The translations under genes and the position numbers were made by a program. From Plantago elongata (Eukaryota; Streptophyta; Magnoliopsida; Lamiales; Plantaginaceae), in NCBI GenBank assembly GCA_036897095.1, contig JAYMSP010001142.1:1-35652 (forward strand): DNA of 35,652 nt, written 5' to 3'. Within the stretch, counting starts at the first letter, position 1; each line of letters opens with the position of its first letter. Shown here one piece after another: positions 9,180 through 20,400 of this stretch. The notes under the pieces are model-generated. The model was not told the origin of the DNA. It ran no database searches and saw only the letters and a program-made list of their open reading frames with translations.

Positions 9180-10802
9180 CCTTAGTATTATGGGCCAGAC
9201 TTTGTAAGGAAAAATACTTTCCTCATTCTTTATGAGATGCTGATTTTAAAAACCACCATAGTTGGTATTGAAAAAGCTTGTGCATAAATAATGAATAATT
9301 TAAAAACTTGATTGGTTGGAGAATTGGTAATGGTAGGAAAATCAAGTTTTGGACTGATAAATTGCTTAATAACAAGGGACTTTGTGATTATACTAACATA
9401 TCTTATGATGCTAATATCACTGTCAGTAGCTTTATTATAAATAATAACTGGGACTTGGATAAATTGCATGAATATCTTCCTGAAGATATTGTCAATGAAA
9501 TTCTTGGTATTCCCCTTCCGGTGAAGGATGTGGAAGATTGTATTGTGTGACCTTACTCTTCCAATGGTTACTTTAAAAACTGCTTATAATGTTATCAGAA
9601 AGGAGGAGATGGATTCTACAAACTGGCCTTTGTCCAGACTTTGGAGCATAAGTCTTTCCTAGAATAAGATACTTCCTTTAGCTTGCTATCCTTAATAGAT
9701 TGAATACACCTTTGAGGCTTTTTAATCATGAGAGAATTGAGAGTCCTCTTTGCAAGTTATGCAATCAGGAAGAAGAATCCTTGGACCATCTTGTTTTTAG
9801 ATGCAAAAAAATTGATAGATTCCGCTTTCTGATGAATATTAAGGAACATGAGAATTAGTCCTTTGCCAGAACATTTTTTAACCTTTCTTGTAACTCATCT
9901 GATCTTATTAATCTTGCTATTAGTGCCTGAATCATTTGGCAAGCTAGGAATAAATTCATATTTGAGGGGAAGGATATTAATACTAATGCTCTTTATCGAC
10001 TTGTGATTAATAGTAAAAAGGACCTTCTTCATCAGTTTCCTATAAAAAAATCCTCAAAAAGCTGTTGTTCATTGTAAATGGTCTTCGCCTGCTAATTTTC
10101 CTTATTGTATTAACACTGATGCCTCTGCTCTGGGTAATCCTGGTAATGCAGGAATGGATTGTATTAATAGAGATTGTTCAGGAAATTTCATAAGAGCAGT
10201 TTGTTCTTATATTGGAATTTCTTGCAATAATACTGCAGAGTTTCAGGCTGTTAAACTGGTAATTAGACTTGGTGAACAAAGAGAACTCTTACGAGAGTTC
10301 GAAAAGTCATGGGAGTACTACACAAAACGATTCAGACGCACAATTAATATATAATAATACAAAATTTGCAAATACACAAAAATTCACAATTAAACACAAT
10401 ACCGAACAATTATTATACAATATTGGAGGACTCTCAGAATTTTCACAAAAAAATTGGACGTTCACAAATTTTTGTATTGGACAAATTGGTATTGATCATT
10501 ATGTTATACAAACTGATTCCCAGTATGTGTTTGATTGTATTTGCAGTAAACAAGAGCAAACCTGGTACCATCGTCTTCTTCTTCTGGTGGAGGAAATTAG
10601 CGGAGGCTTGGGAAATGATGGGAAAAACGATTGCAGTGGACGCATAGAGAACAATGGAGCTGCAGATTTTTTGTCTAAAATAGGAAGTGGTTATGATTTT
10701 GTGAATTACGAATTTTTTGATTATTTTAGCTCTCACCCTTCAAACTATATTAATCTTAAAAGTAATTTATATATTTGGAATATTTATTCGTATGTTGCTT
10801 AA
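9180..10802 (+). pseudogene. Decayed LINE (non-LTR retrotransposon) 3' part: RT C-terminus, zf-RVT, RNase H
   Basis: The fragment reads in broken frames. In order: a reverse-transcriptase C-terminal stretch (WARLCKEKYFP at about 9190, WRIGNGRKIKFWTDKL at about 9318); a linker with DIVNEILGIPLP; a zf-RVT region (LNRLNTPLRLF, then CKLCNQEEESLDHLVFRC near 9750-9800); a WQARNKFIFEGK segment near 9945; and a plant RNase H domain (NTDASALGNPGNAG near 10115, NNTAEFQAVKLVI near 10230, YVIQTDSQYVFDCI near 10500). Several in-frame stops separate these parts. The endonuclease and most of the RT are missing, so it is 5'-truncated and dead. The RNase H domain is also split by a short insertion. Confidence 0.85.
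10279..10487. repeat. About 210-bp AT-rich insertion inside the LINE RNase H region
   Basis: The RNase H reading stops at ...VIRLGEQ and resumes at IDHYVIQTD, where the domain should be continuous. The intervening AT-rich DNA begins with a small perfect palindrome (GAACTCT-TACG-AGAGTTC). It is flanked by the similar words GAACAAA (before) and GGACAAA (after), a possible imperfect target-site duplication. No terminal inverted repeats are clear, so the family is unknown. Confidence 0.45.
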
Positions 10803-11320
10803 TTTATGCTTAAGTATCGAAAAACAACGAAAGTTTGATCTTGGTATGGTCCCTTGTGAATGAGAGAACCGAACTTATAATATTTGTGCTTTGCTAATTA
10901 AGTACTTTTATGTTCAAAGAAAAACAAAACAGTTACAGTTGAGCGAAAATGGAGGACTAATCCTGACCGATGAATTACAACCCCCAGACTTCCGGCACAG
11001 AATGTACCCAACGAATCATAAGATTTTCTTTTCTTCGTTGACGATCAATGATTTTTTTGTTCGGCTTAATTTATATTTAAGTATCGAAAAATAACGAAAG
11101 TTTAATGTTGGTACGGTCTCTTCTGAATGAGAACCGAACTTATAATATTTGTGTTTTGCTAATTAAGTACTTTTATATTGAAAGGAAAACAAAACAGTTA
11201 GAGCGAAAATGGATGACCGATGAATTACAACCCCCGACTTCCGGCATAGAAGGTACCAAATCATAGGCTTTTCTTTTTCTTCGTTGACGCTCAACGATTT
11301 TTTTCTGATCGACACTTGTT
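10797..11320 (+). repeat. Two-unit tandem duplication (267 bp) upstream of the TBC gene
   Basis: Unit 1 begins GCTTAATTTATGCTTAAGTA at 10797 and unit 2 begins GCTTAATTTATATTTAAGTA at 11064, a period of 267 bp. Shared blocks appear in the same order in both: ACGAAAGTTT, GAACCGAACTTATAATATTT, GCTAATTAAGTACTTTTAT, GACCGATGAATTACAACCCC, ACTTCCGGCA and TTCTTCGTTGACG. Unit 2 has several short deletions. The duplication directly follows the LINE remnant and lies 300-800 bp before the TBC start codon, so it probably covers the promoter or the 5' untranslated exon. Confidence 0.88.
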
Positions 11321-11598
11321 GCTGTAACCAGATTCATCGGAATTAGACTTTGAATCGAAACTTTAGGAACATGTTTCTTTTTGTTGACATACCTGTTTGA
11401 TGAATGAGTGCATTATTTTCGATCATGAATTGAGATTATTTGTCATTTTCGCCTTTTTGTTGATGCTGCTACTCGTTATACAAAATTGAGGTACGAGTGT
11501 TGTAATCATTCAGGTAAGGTATGGTTTTGGTTGGGCTGATTATCGAATGTTGATTGTTCTCCTAACTGGAGGCTGGTTTAATTAAGAGGGAAAGAGAT
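11321..11598 (+). other. Probable 5' untranslated region of the TBC gene
   Basis: This T-rich stretch lies between the tandem duplication and the coding start. GGTAAGG at about 11514 could be a donor of a 5' UTR intron. No TATA box stands out. It contains no coding similarity. Confidence 0.4.
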
Positions 11599-11649
11599 AT
11601 GGGCTGTGGTATTCAACTTTTTTCCCAAGTATGTTGTTGTCCTTGTTGA
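11599..11649 (+). CDS. Upstream ORF overlapping the TBC start codon
   Basis: An ATG at 11599 opens a 16-codon frame (MGCGIQLFSQVCCCPC) ending with TGA at 11647-11649. It overlaps the main ATG at 11631 in another frame. Ribosomes using it would terminate 16 bases past the main start, so it could lower TBC translation. Whether it lies in the mature leader depends on the real transcript start. Confidence 0.4.
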   Translation: MGCGIQLFSQVCCCPC

Positions 11650-14452
11650 GTAAACGTACGTTGCATGACGATTCAAGGTACTCCATATTCTGCATTTATA
11701 AACATTTAACTTTCTCTGATCAGTTTATCTGGTGTGATAATGTGAAATGTTCGCAGGGACACATATGGATTTACTGTGAGGCCCCAACATGTTAATCGAT
11801 ATAGGGAGTATGCTGATATATACAAGGTTGGGTTTTCTATTACTTTGATTTCTCTACCCTATTTGTATGAAATGTTCTTTCCATTTTTATAATATAATTT
11901 CCACAATACTCGTAATGCATGGATGGTTTAATCTAGTTTGTCAACACTTGTTTTTGTACTACATGAATAAGATATAAGTATGCCTTGAATGTCAGGAAGA
12001 AGAACAGGAGAGATTGGATAAATGGAACATATTTCTTGAGCAGCAACTGGGTTCGGCGTGTGGACATAACTTGGACGAAGATAATACACATGCTGTTTCT
12101 GAAGAAACAAAGCAGCAAAGTGAAGATATTCATTTAAGTGGAGAAGGGGATTCTACTGCACCAAGTCCCAGGTTAGAGCAACCTGAGGCTGCTGCAATTG
12201 GCAGTGATCATCCTATTGCAGAAAGGCCAAATTCTGAGACACAGGAGGAAAATGTTCTTTCTACAGACGTCCCAAATAGTGAACATAAAATATCTCGTGA
12301 GGTGAGCAAATGGGCTGAAATTAGACCATCTCTACATGCCATTGATTGTATGATGAGTGCACGTGTTAAGGAGAGAAAAAATATGACGGGTGAAAAGATG
12401 CGACATCAGCACATTGACCTACTCTCAGTTAATGGAGAAACAAAACTGAGAGATGAATCTGACGATAAAGATGTATTCTATGATAATGAGATTGATGGTG
12501 GTGTAGATGCTTCTGCAGCAGAAAGGAAAAGCAATGGCAGTGATGAAACGCAGCATGAGGCTTTCCTTCCTTGGAAACAAGAACTAGAGTTTCTTGTCCA
12601 TGGAGGAGTGCCAAAAGATCTTCGAGGAGAGGTAATCTCTCTTACTGTACCATGCCTAGAGATTCTATAGGTTTTTCTCGTCTCTTGATCTTGTGTACTT
12701 TCACTTCATGGGACAGGTCTGGCAAGCTTTTGTTGGTGTTAGAACTCGTCGAATGAAAAGATATTACGAGAATTTGCTGGATGAGAGCGATAAAAAGCAA
12801 CTTAATCCAAAGGGATTTGATTTGCCAGATAAATTGAGAAAGCAGATTGAGAAGGTCATTAGATGCATGGATCCTGGACTTTATCGTTCAGTCTTTTTGA
12901 TTAGTAGGTGCTACTTCTTTTTAGGGTTTATCTGGGATTAGTCTTCAATAATATCTTTTTGTTATTATGAGATTGTCCTTTCAATCTTGCATGACACATT
13001 AGATGCTTTAGATATTAGTTCTTTTCCACTATTGATGCTTCATCCTATTTGAGTGTTTGAAGATTGATATCTGCTCTTTTCCTGATGACTTCTAGTTCAC
13101 ATTATCCTTTTTTTTTGTACATCTACTATTTGGTAGCAACTCATTTTCCTTCATATATGATGCATATGCCTTTGCTTCAATGATCAATATTTTTTTATGC
13201 TTATTAGTGGAAACTTTAGTTTGCATTAATCCAGACTCTAGATTCTTCTACAACTGAAATATTCCTGGCTCGTGGCAGGACCTGCCTAGAACATTTCCAG
13301 GACATCCTGCATTGAATGAGAATGGGAGAAATTCACTTCGACGTGTACTTCTGGCATATGCCCGACATAACCCAACAGTTGGGTATTGCCAGGTAATCTC
13401 TTCTGATTGCATTTCTTACATTAGTTCTGGAAATTGAATTCAACGCTTCTCTGTTAACACTCAGAGTTTAAGTTTTATTCATCGGGTAGTCTGTGGGGGT
13501 TGTAAATTTGGAACAATCTTTTTGTTCCCTATGCAAGAAAGCATGTGTTGTTACTTGTTACTAGTTCGTTAGTAGGTATTGTGAGAAGTCTATTCTCCAT
13601 GAACTAGTATCCTTCGCGCTGTAAGTCTCCAAGTGTAGATTGAGTGCGTAACAACGTTGTTAATACGATAGGTGACAGTTCTTTGTTATTTTAGTAGCAT
13701 TTAAAGAAAAGTTGTTGAAACAAATGTTTTATGTTTATGCAGCTCTAACATTATAAATTTGCATCAATCTGTAGAATCTACAACCATGCATTCATATCAC
13801 TTTAGATACTGAAAATGGTCTTCCTCCTCTAATAAATTATTTTGTTGCAGGCGATGAATTTCTTTGCAGGCTTATTGCTTCTGATGATGCCGGAGGAAAA
13901 TGCCTTTTGGTATGTTGGAGCTTCTTTATCAATACATGTTGGTGGGATATACTTATTATATCAGTTTAGTGAAAAATGCATCTCAAATGACAAATTACAA
14001 CATTTATATTGCCTAATTTTACTGGCCATTCTTCTCTATGTTTTGTGCTAATTGTTGAACAGGAGAGACAGTTGACTTTGCATTTTCTGAAGTAGGACTC
14101 CATCATTATGTAGCTTAGAAACATTAATATGAACTAAATCACCTTCGGATACTGCTGTGGTGATCTGTTCTTTACTTCTCTAATTTAAATATAGAAAACC
14201 ATGCTTGAAAACTTACAAGGCTTCTAAGGTTATTGCAGTTTATCCCTTTTCTTTGATATCTAATTTCTGTTGGTAGAATCGTCAATACGTAGCTGGTACT
14301 CACATCCTGTAGATATGCTATATTGCTTGAGAACCTGTTTTTATCTCTAACCGCTGGATACAGGTTTGTGGCATTCAAGTCAGTTTTATGTGGTTCATCA
14401 TGTTTTAAGGGCGTTGCTTATCTGTAGTTGTAGAAGTAGCTTATTAGAGTAT

Positions 14453-14487
<35 letters not shown>

Positions 14488-17400
14488 GCAAAAATTTGGT
14501 AAAAGAAGAGTGTGTTGCAAACACATCTTTCTGGGGAAAAATCCATTAATTCATAGTGGGAATTTAAGTTGTAACTGGCAACTTATAATCTATTGCAAGC
14601 TCCTACTATGAAATCTTGGATTGGTTGACTTGATTGTCATTTCAATGTAGTGTCGTACATCGACATAGGGTAGTACTAGATGTTTATTTCAATAAAAAAA
14701 TTCTTTTGTTACTTTTCCTATTGATTCACAGAGTTTTTGTACTTGCTTGCTCCTGCACATCTATGGTCTTTTGAGTTTTGAGTACTTGCCTTTCCTAACT
14801 TTTTTTACCTCTTCTTTTTCTTTCATTTTTATCATTCTCTTTTTTCTTTTTTCTTTTGTAAGAAAATCTATCGACACTTTAGGTGATACTCAAATGGTTT
14901 AGATATGCCATACTATATATACTTCATATCTTTAAACAATAGTATGGCTATAAATTATCAAATCTGGAGATGGTCGTTTTTCTTGCTTTGAAGTCTGTCT
15001 TGACTCGTGTGGCTTGTCATTTCTTAAGAAATCTTGGATTGTCTTACTTGGTTGTCATGGGTGTAAGATCATTGTGGTATTTAGTGCTTTCTCTTGAAGC
15101 AACGGATGAGGTGATACTCAAATGCTATAGATGGCATACTATTTTTTGTTCATCTTCAAGCAACACATGAGCTGATTTTGTTAACTTCTCACTGTAGTTT
15201 TCAATAGAAATTATTTTGCTGCTTGCTATTTTGATTAAGTGTTGCTTTTATTTTGCTTGAACCTGCAAATCATGGTATTAGATTTAATGTATGGTTTCTT
15301 GGTACAAAACCAGCAACACACAAGTTGTTTTTGTTAACATTCCGGTGGAAAATTTTAGGGCTTTGGTGGGCATAATTGACGACTATTTTGAAGGATGTTT
15401 CTCACAAGAAATGACAGAATCTCAGGTCATCATTTGTTATCATATCTTGCCTTTTGAAATTTTACTTGTTTATCCTTATTGGAAAACATTCCTTAGACTT
15501 CGTCTGATCTTAGGTTGATCAGCTTGTTTTCGAGGACTTGATGCGTGAAAGGTTCCCTAAGCTCGGTTTGTCAACTATAATATATCTATTGGTCTTGTCC
15601 ATTGTGCTATTTCTGGATTTATGATATACCTCACTACTATTGCTGCAGTCAGTCATCTGGATTACTTGGGAGTGGAGGTCGCATGGATATCAGGGCCCTG
15701 GTTCCTCTCAATCTTTGTGAATATGCTTCCATGGGAAAGTGGTGTGGCTATACCTCTTCTTCCTTTCCTACACATGCTCTAAGACAATTTTTTAAATTCA
15801 CACCGGTGAAGTCTTGCTAATTTTTTTTGCTTTAGTTCTTCGAGTGTGGGATGTTCTCCTATTTGAAGGAAGCCGTATCATGATATTTCGGACTGCTCTT
15901 GCTTTGATGGACCTATATGGTAATCCTTTATTTCATTCTTTCTTCTGTATCACGCTGAACTTTAATTTTGTTTTTCTACTGAGGCATGGGATTGTCATAG
16001 GAAAACAGGTTAAACTAACAAGTCAACTAAATTTACAGGTCCTGCTTTAGTTACAACTAAGGATGCTGGAGATGCTATTACCTTATTGCAAACTCTTGCC
16101 TGTTCAACATTTGATAGCAGCCAACTTGTCTTGACTGCTTGCATGGGTTACTTGAACATTACTGAAGATAGGTTGCAAGAACTAAGAGAGAAGCACCAGC
16201 CATCAATACTTGCAGCTGCTGAGGAAAGAACAAAAGAGGATCAAACTTTTAAAGATACTAAACGTCTGGCATCTAAGTTGTACAGTTTTAAGCATGAAAA
16301 GAAGTCAACAGTGAGATCACCTCACAAGGCTTGCCTGAATAAAGTATCGGATTTGGATTCTAATTCTGAAAATGTGGAGAAACTTATTAAGGGCATAACT
16401 GGTGATTCTGGAGTAGGCTCTCTTCCAGATCTTCAGGAGCAGGTAATATAGTCTCTTTCTCTCTCTGAAGGAATAATTTATGTTCCCTGTAGTTGAAACT
16501 GAAACTTGTACTTAAATTATTTGTTAAATAAATTCTCTCCACAGTTTTCTCATCTGCACTGATAGCAAACAGCAGAGGATTAAAACGAGAAGTTAGAAAT
16601 CGCAATAATAAATTTGAAACTACTTTCAAATGTTTTCAATGTATAAAAACTCCAGCTCTTGCCTATATTTTTAAGTCAAACGTCAAAGCTAAATAAGATC
16701 TTATTAAACTAGAATCCTGATAAAATAGTCAAATATACGAAACTCTAACTAATAGTTTAACCTAAATACTAATTAATATGCTAATGTTAGAATTATTGTA
16801 ACGACTCGGACCACTACTAGGTCGAGCCCTTACCTTTTGGGCAGACGCGGTTACTTATGGGTAGCTCTTTGGGTGATATGCTGATTCCAAGGTACCAACC
16901 CAAGAACTTTCCACGCACATTGTCCTCACTCGTGCGCGAACCGAGACTTCCGAGTGGGTCACCCATCGTAGGATTGTTCAAAAATAAACACGCTAACTTT
17001 GAAGTTCTCGTATGTGGATTCTCGAAATGAAAGGTGCACCTTCTTGATATGATTAGCATTCTCAATCCCTTTAAACTCTTTGAACTTGACTTGAAATTTG
17101 GGAGTTACATTCACCCTCTTGAATTATGCGATGTCCCCACCACAACATGGTCTGACCAACTATCCACTCTTTGTGGGCTTTGGGTTGGCACCATTCTGAT
17201 ACCTATGGTAACGATCCGACCACTAATCGGTCGAGCTTCGACCCTTTGAACCGACGCGATTACTCATGAGCAGCTCTATAGGTGATATATTAGCCCCACT
17301 ATACCAACACAAGTATTTTTTCCCGCGCATTTTGTCCTCACTCGTGAACACCCATCCTAGGATTGCAATCACGTTTAACTCTGAAGTTCTTATTGGTGGA

Positions 17401-20400
17401 TTCCCGAAAAGAAAAGTGCACCTTGTTAAAACGAGTAGAATTTCCAATCTATTTAAGCTTTTCAGACTTGACTTGAAATTCTAAGCGTTACAGTAATTTA
17501 ACGCTCACAACACCAAGTTTTCTAAAAATAAAAATCATTAATTAGCAGAGCTTGCTAGTGCATCTAAAAGCGCATACTTTTAAAAAACTTTACAATTTAA
17601 AAGTTTTGAAAATAAATCATACCCGACGAACGGAGCGTTAAGAACAATAAATTACGTTTGTTTACAAAATCATGACTTTTGCAGCGGAAATAACTTAACA
17701 GTTTTGAAACTTGAAATCTAAAACATTATCATAAACTTGACATATTGGGTGTACTGAATCAACATCCATCTTGATCCCCATCTACTCCAGCTCTTGCATT
17801 ACCTGAGACCCTCAATAGGGCAAGGGTGAGTATCTACCTGTACTCGTAAGCAAGCCATACTAAACAGAAACCTCTATTCTCTTCCATAATGTACAAAATT
17901 TTCCAATACGCCATTTCTTACTGGTTCTATGGCTTTATACCCCTCTTCCATAATGGTATCATCTTCTCCAATCAACTTTTTTTTTTTACTCGTACCGAGG
18001 ATTTGTTCCGTCAATCTCGCATAAGCAGACAACTGATGCTGGCAATGAAGATATAAACGCCATTGGTAAATGAAGAAGATCGGTGCTCTGTGGATGTGGA
18101 GAAGACTACCACTTTTTTCCTTTTCTTTTTTTTGGAAATATATTTGAATATGATTTAGGAAGAAGATACGTCAATCTATTCTTAAACAGTTTGGTACAAT
18201 TAAAGTGATCTATTAAATAAAATATTTATAATAATAAAAATGTAAGAGGGGTATGAATGTTTTTTTTTTTTTCAAAGTAAAGATGCATTACCACTTAGAG
18301 TTAAACATAGTACTTGAAGAGGGGTATGAATGTTAAGAACTGAGACTGAGTAAATTTTTGGGCTAATAATAAAGATGTTTGAGAGTGTTTCTCATAGAAA
18401 TATTGTGACAAACCTTGGGCGTGGAAGTAATATTTCCTTTAAACATTTTATTGGGTGGAATATCTAAATAAGGTACCTTAATTTGTAATTTTATTTTCAC
18501 AAAACACATGCTTTTGTCTACTTGACGACCAATATGATGTTTGCATACGAAAGCCAGAACCAACTCAATTTAGTTTGATTGACTTTCTTCCTTATATGGC
18601 CCGTCGAATAAAGATAATATAGTTGACTAAATAATTAAAACATATAATTACAGTGGATACTCCTTAATAATGATCGTATTGCAAATAACCTCACAAATTG
18701 CAAACTCTTACATCTACCTCTCTCAAATTTACCTTTTCTATCTTTGAATAAATTTCCTGTTTCGTTTTTGTTGATTTTCTTACAGTTATTTTTTTTTTTA
18801 TCACAAGGTTGCATACCATCATGATGAATATGTATTTAGATCCATTGGTATATGCATTCTAATTCTTTCTGACAATAGTGTACCATAGTTTTACTTTTAA
18901 CTTTGCTTTTACCCCATGAATTTTCACATTCAGATTCCCATAATCTACAAAATACTATGCGTGTGTTTGCAAATGCTTTTACTAAAAGTTGATTAAAGCT
19001 GATTTGAATCAAAAATCGTAAGTGGTTAATATATTATATAAAAAGTAGCTCAAAATTGTAAAAGCAGAAGTTTTAGTGTTTGCAAAAATTTATTTAGATA
19101 GTTGATTTAATTGGAAAAAAAGCTACTACTTGCTTAAAGCAAGTCTATTTGGTTGCTTCTCAGCTTCCGACGTTTACCTGCTTTTTTTCTAGAAAAGTTG
19201 CAGCAAAAGTTGTAATATATAACACTAAAAAAAACTGCTTTTGCTTCTTCAAAATCAAAAAAGTACTTTTCTTAAGGATTTCCAAACACAAACTATGTGA
19301 GAGAAACATCTTATATCATTATATTGCACAAGCAAAATAGATTGGTAGAAACTTTTGTTACAAGTTACAACATTGTATTTACCAATAGTTGTGGGCTCTT
19401 TTAAGGCTTTTGATGAGCTACTAATGGAAGGCTTTTGATTAGCTACTAACTAGTAGTGCATGGGATATGGCTACTAATTAGTAGCCCTCCAAGAAGCCTC
19501 ACTCATCATATTTTGATGAGTATCAAATATTGTCCAACCACAATAGAGCTTTGTGTTATATAGGACCTTGTTTTGGGCTTCAACTATTGTGGGTGTAAAA
19601 CTGACAAGGTTCTGTAGAGGCTTTAAAATATAGGAAATGTTAAAAGCCATTACAGAAAGCCCTACCATTGCTAGTGGTTAAGGGACTTGAGTTTACAACT
19701 TTTGTATTTACCAACATTTTACTTCGGCTCAACAGTTGTGAGCTGTTTTCTATTTTTATTTTTTTTAACTAAGGAATAAATAAACTTTGGTAAGTTGGTA
19801 TTCTTTGTAAGGAAAATATACTGAATAACGAATGATGGATGGGCAAAGGTGTGAATATGAATGTGTTATCAGTGAACTTAGGTGTTGTGGGGACAAAAAA
19901 TTGCCAAAAATGGAAGTGGAAGATTTTATTGATTTGTGTTTCTCTTCGTTCTTTTATCATTTTGTCTTTTGCCTTTCTATCGTTTCCTTTATATTTCAAG
20001 GTTATAACATGTACTGTATGATGAGATTTTAGTTGAGTACCTTTATCACATCGATTGCAATACTTAGCAATATGAGACAATACTTTTGGAATCTAATAAC
20101 TACATGGCTTTTAATTGTGGACTAGGATTTTGAACTTATAAATTTATTTCTTCTTTTGTACACCTGCAAACAAAATGAAAAAAGAAAATTAAGCTTATAC
20201 AATATATCTGCATGCTTTTGTTTTTTTTTCTTCGAAACAGTAAAGGTGACTCGAACTCCTGACCTAAGTGTCTTACTAGCTGAGTTGTACTTCGTTGTCA
20301 ATATACCTACATGCTGATACAAACTAATAAGGGAAAACTTTGTTTATTTATAAATGCATGGACATAAGTCTCCTGGATTTGGAGAGCTAAAGGCTTATTA

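Noticed and set aside
10269..10802. 177-codon open frame on +
   Set aside because: Its first part reads through an AT-rich insertion and its last part is LINE RNase H; it is not a gene of its own.
16797..17492. Genuine 5S rRNA genes
   Set aside because: The 5S similarity is partial and diverged and sits inside paired LTR-like repeats with a tRNA-primer site.
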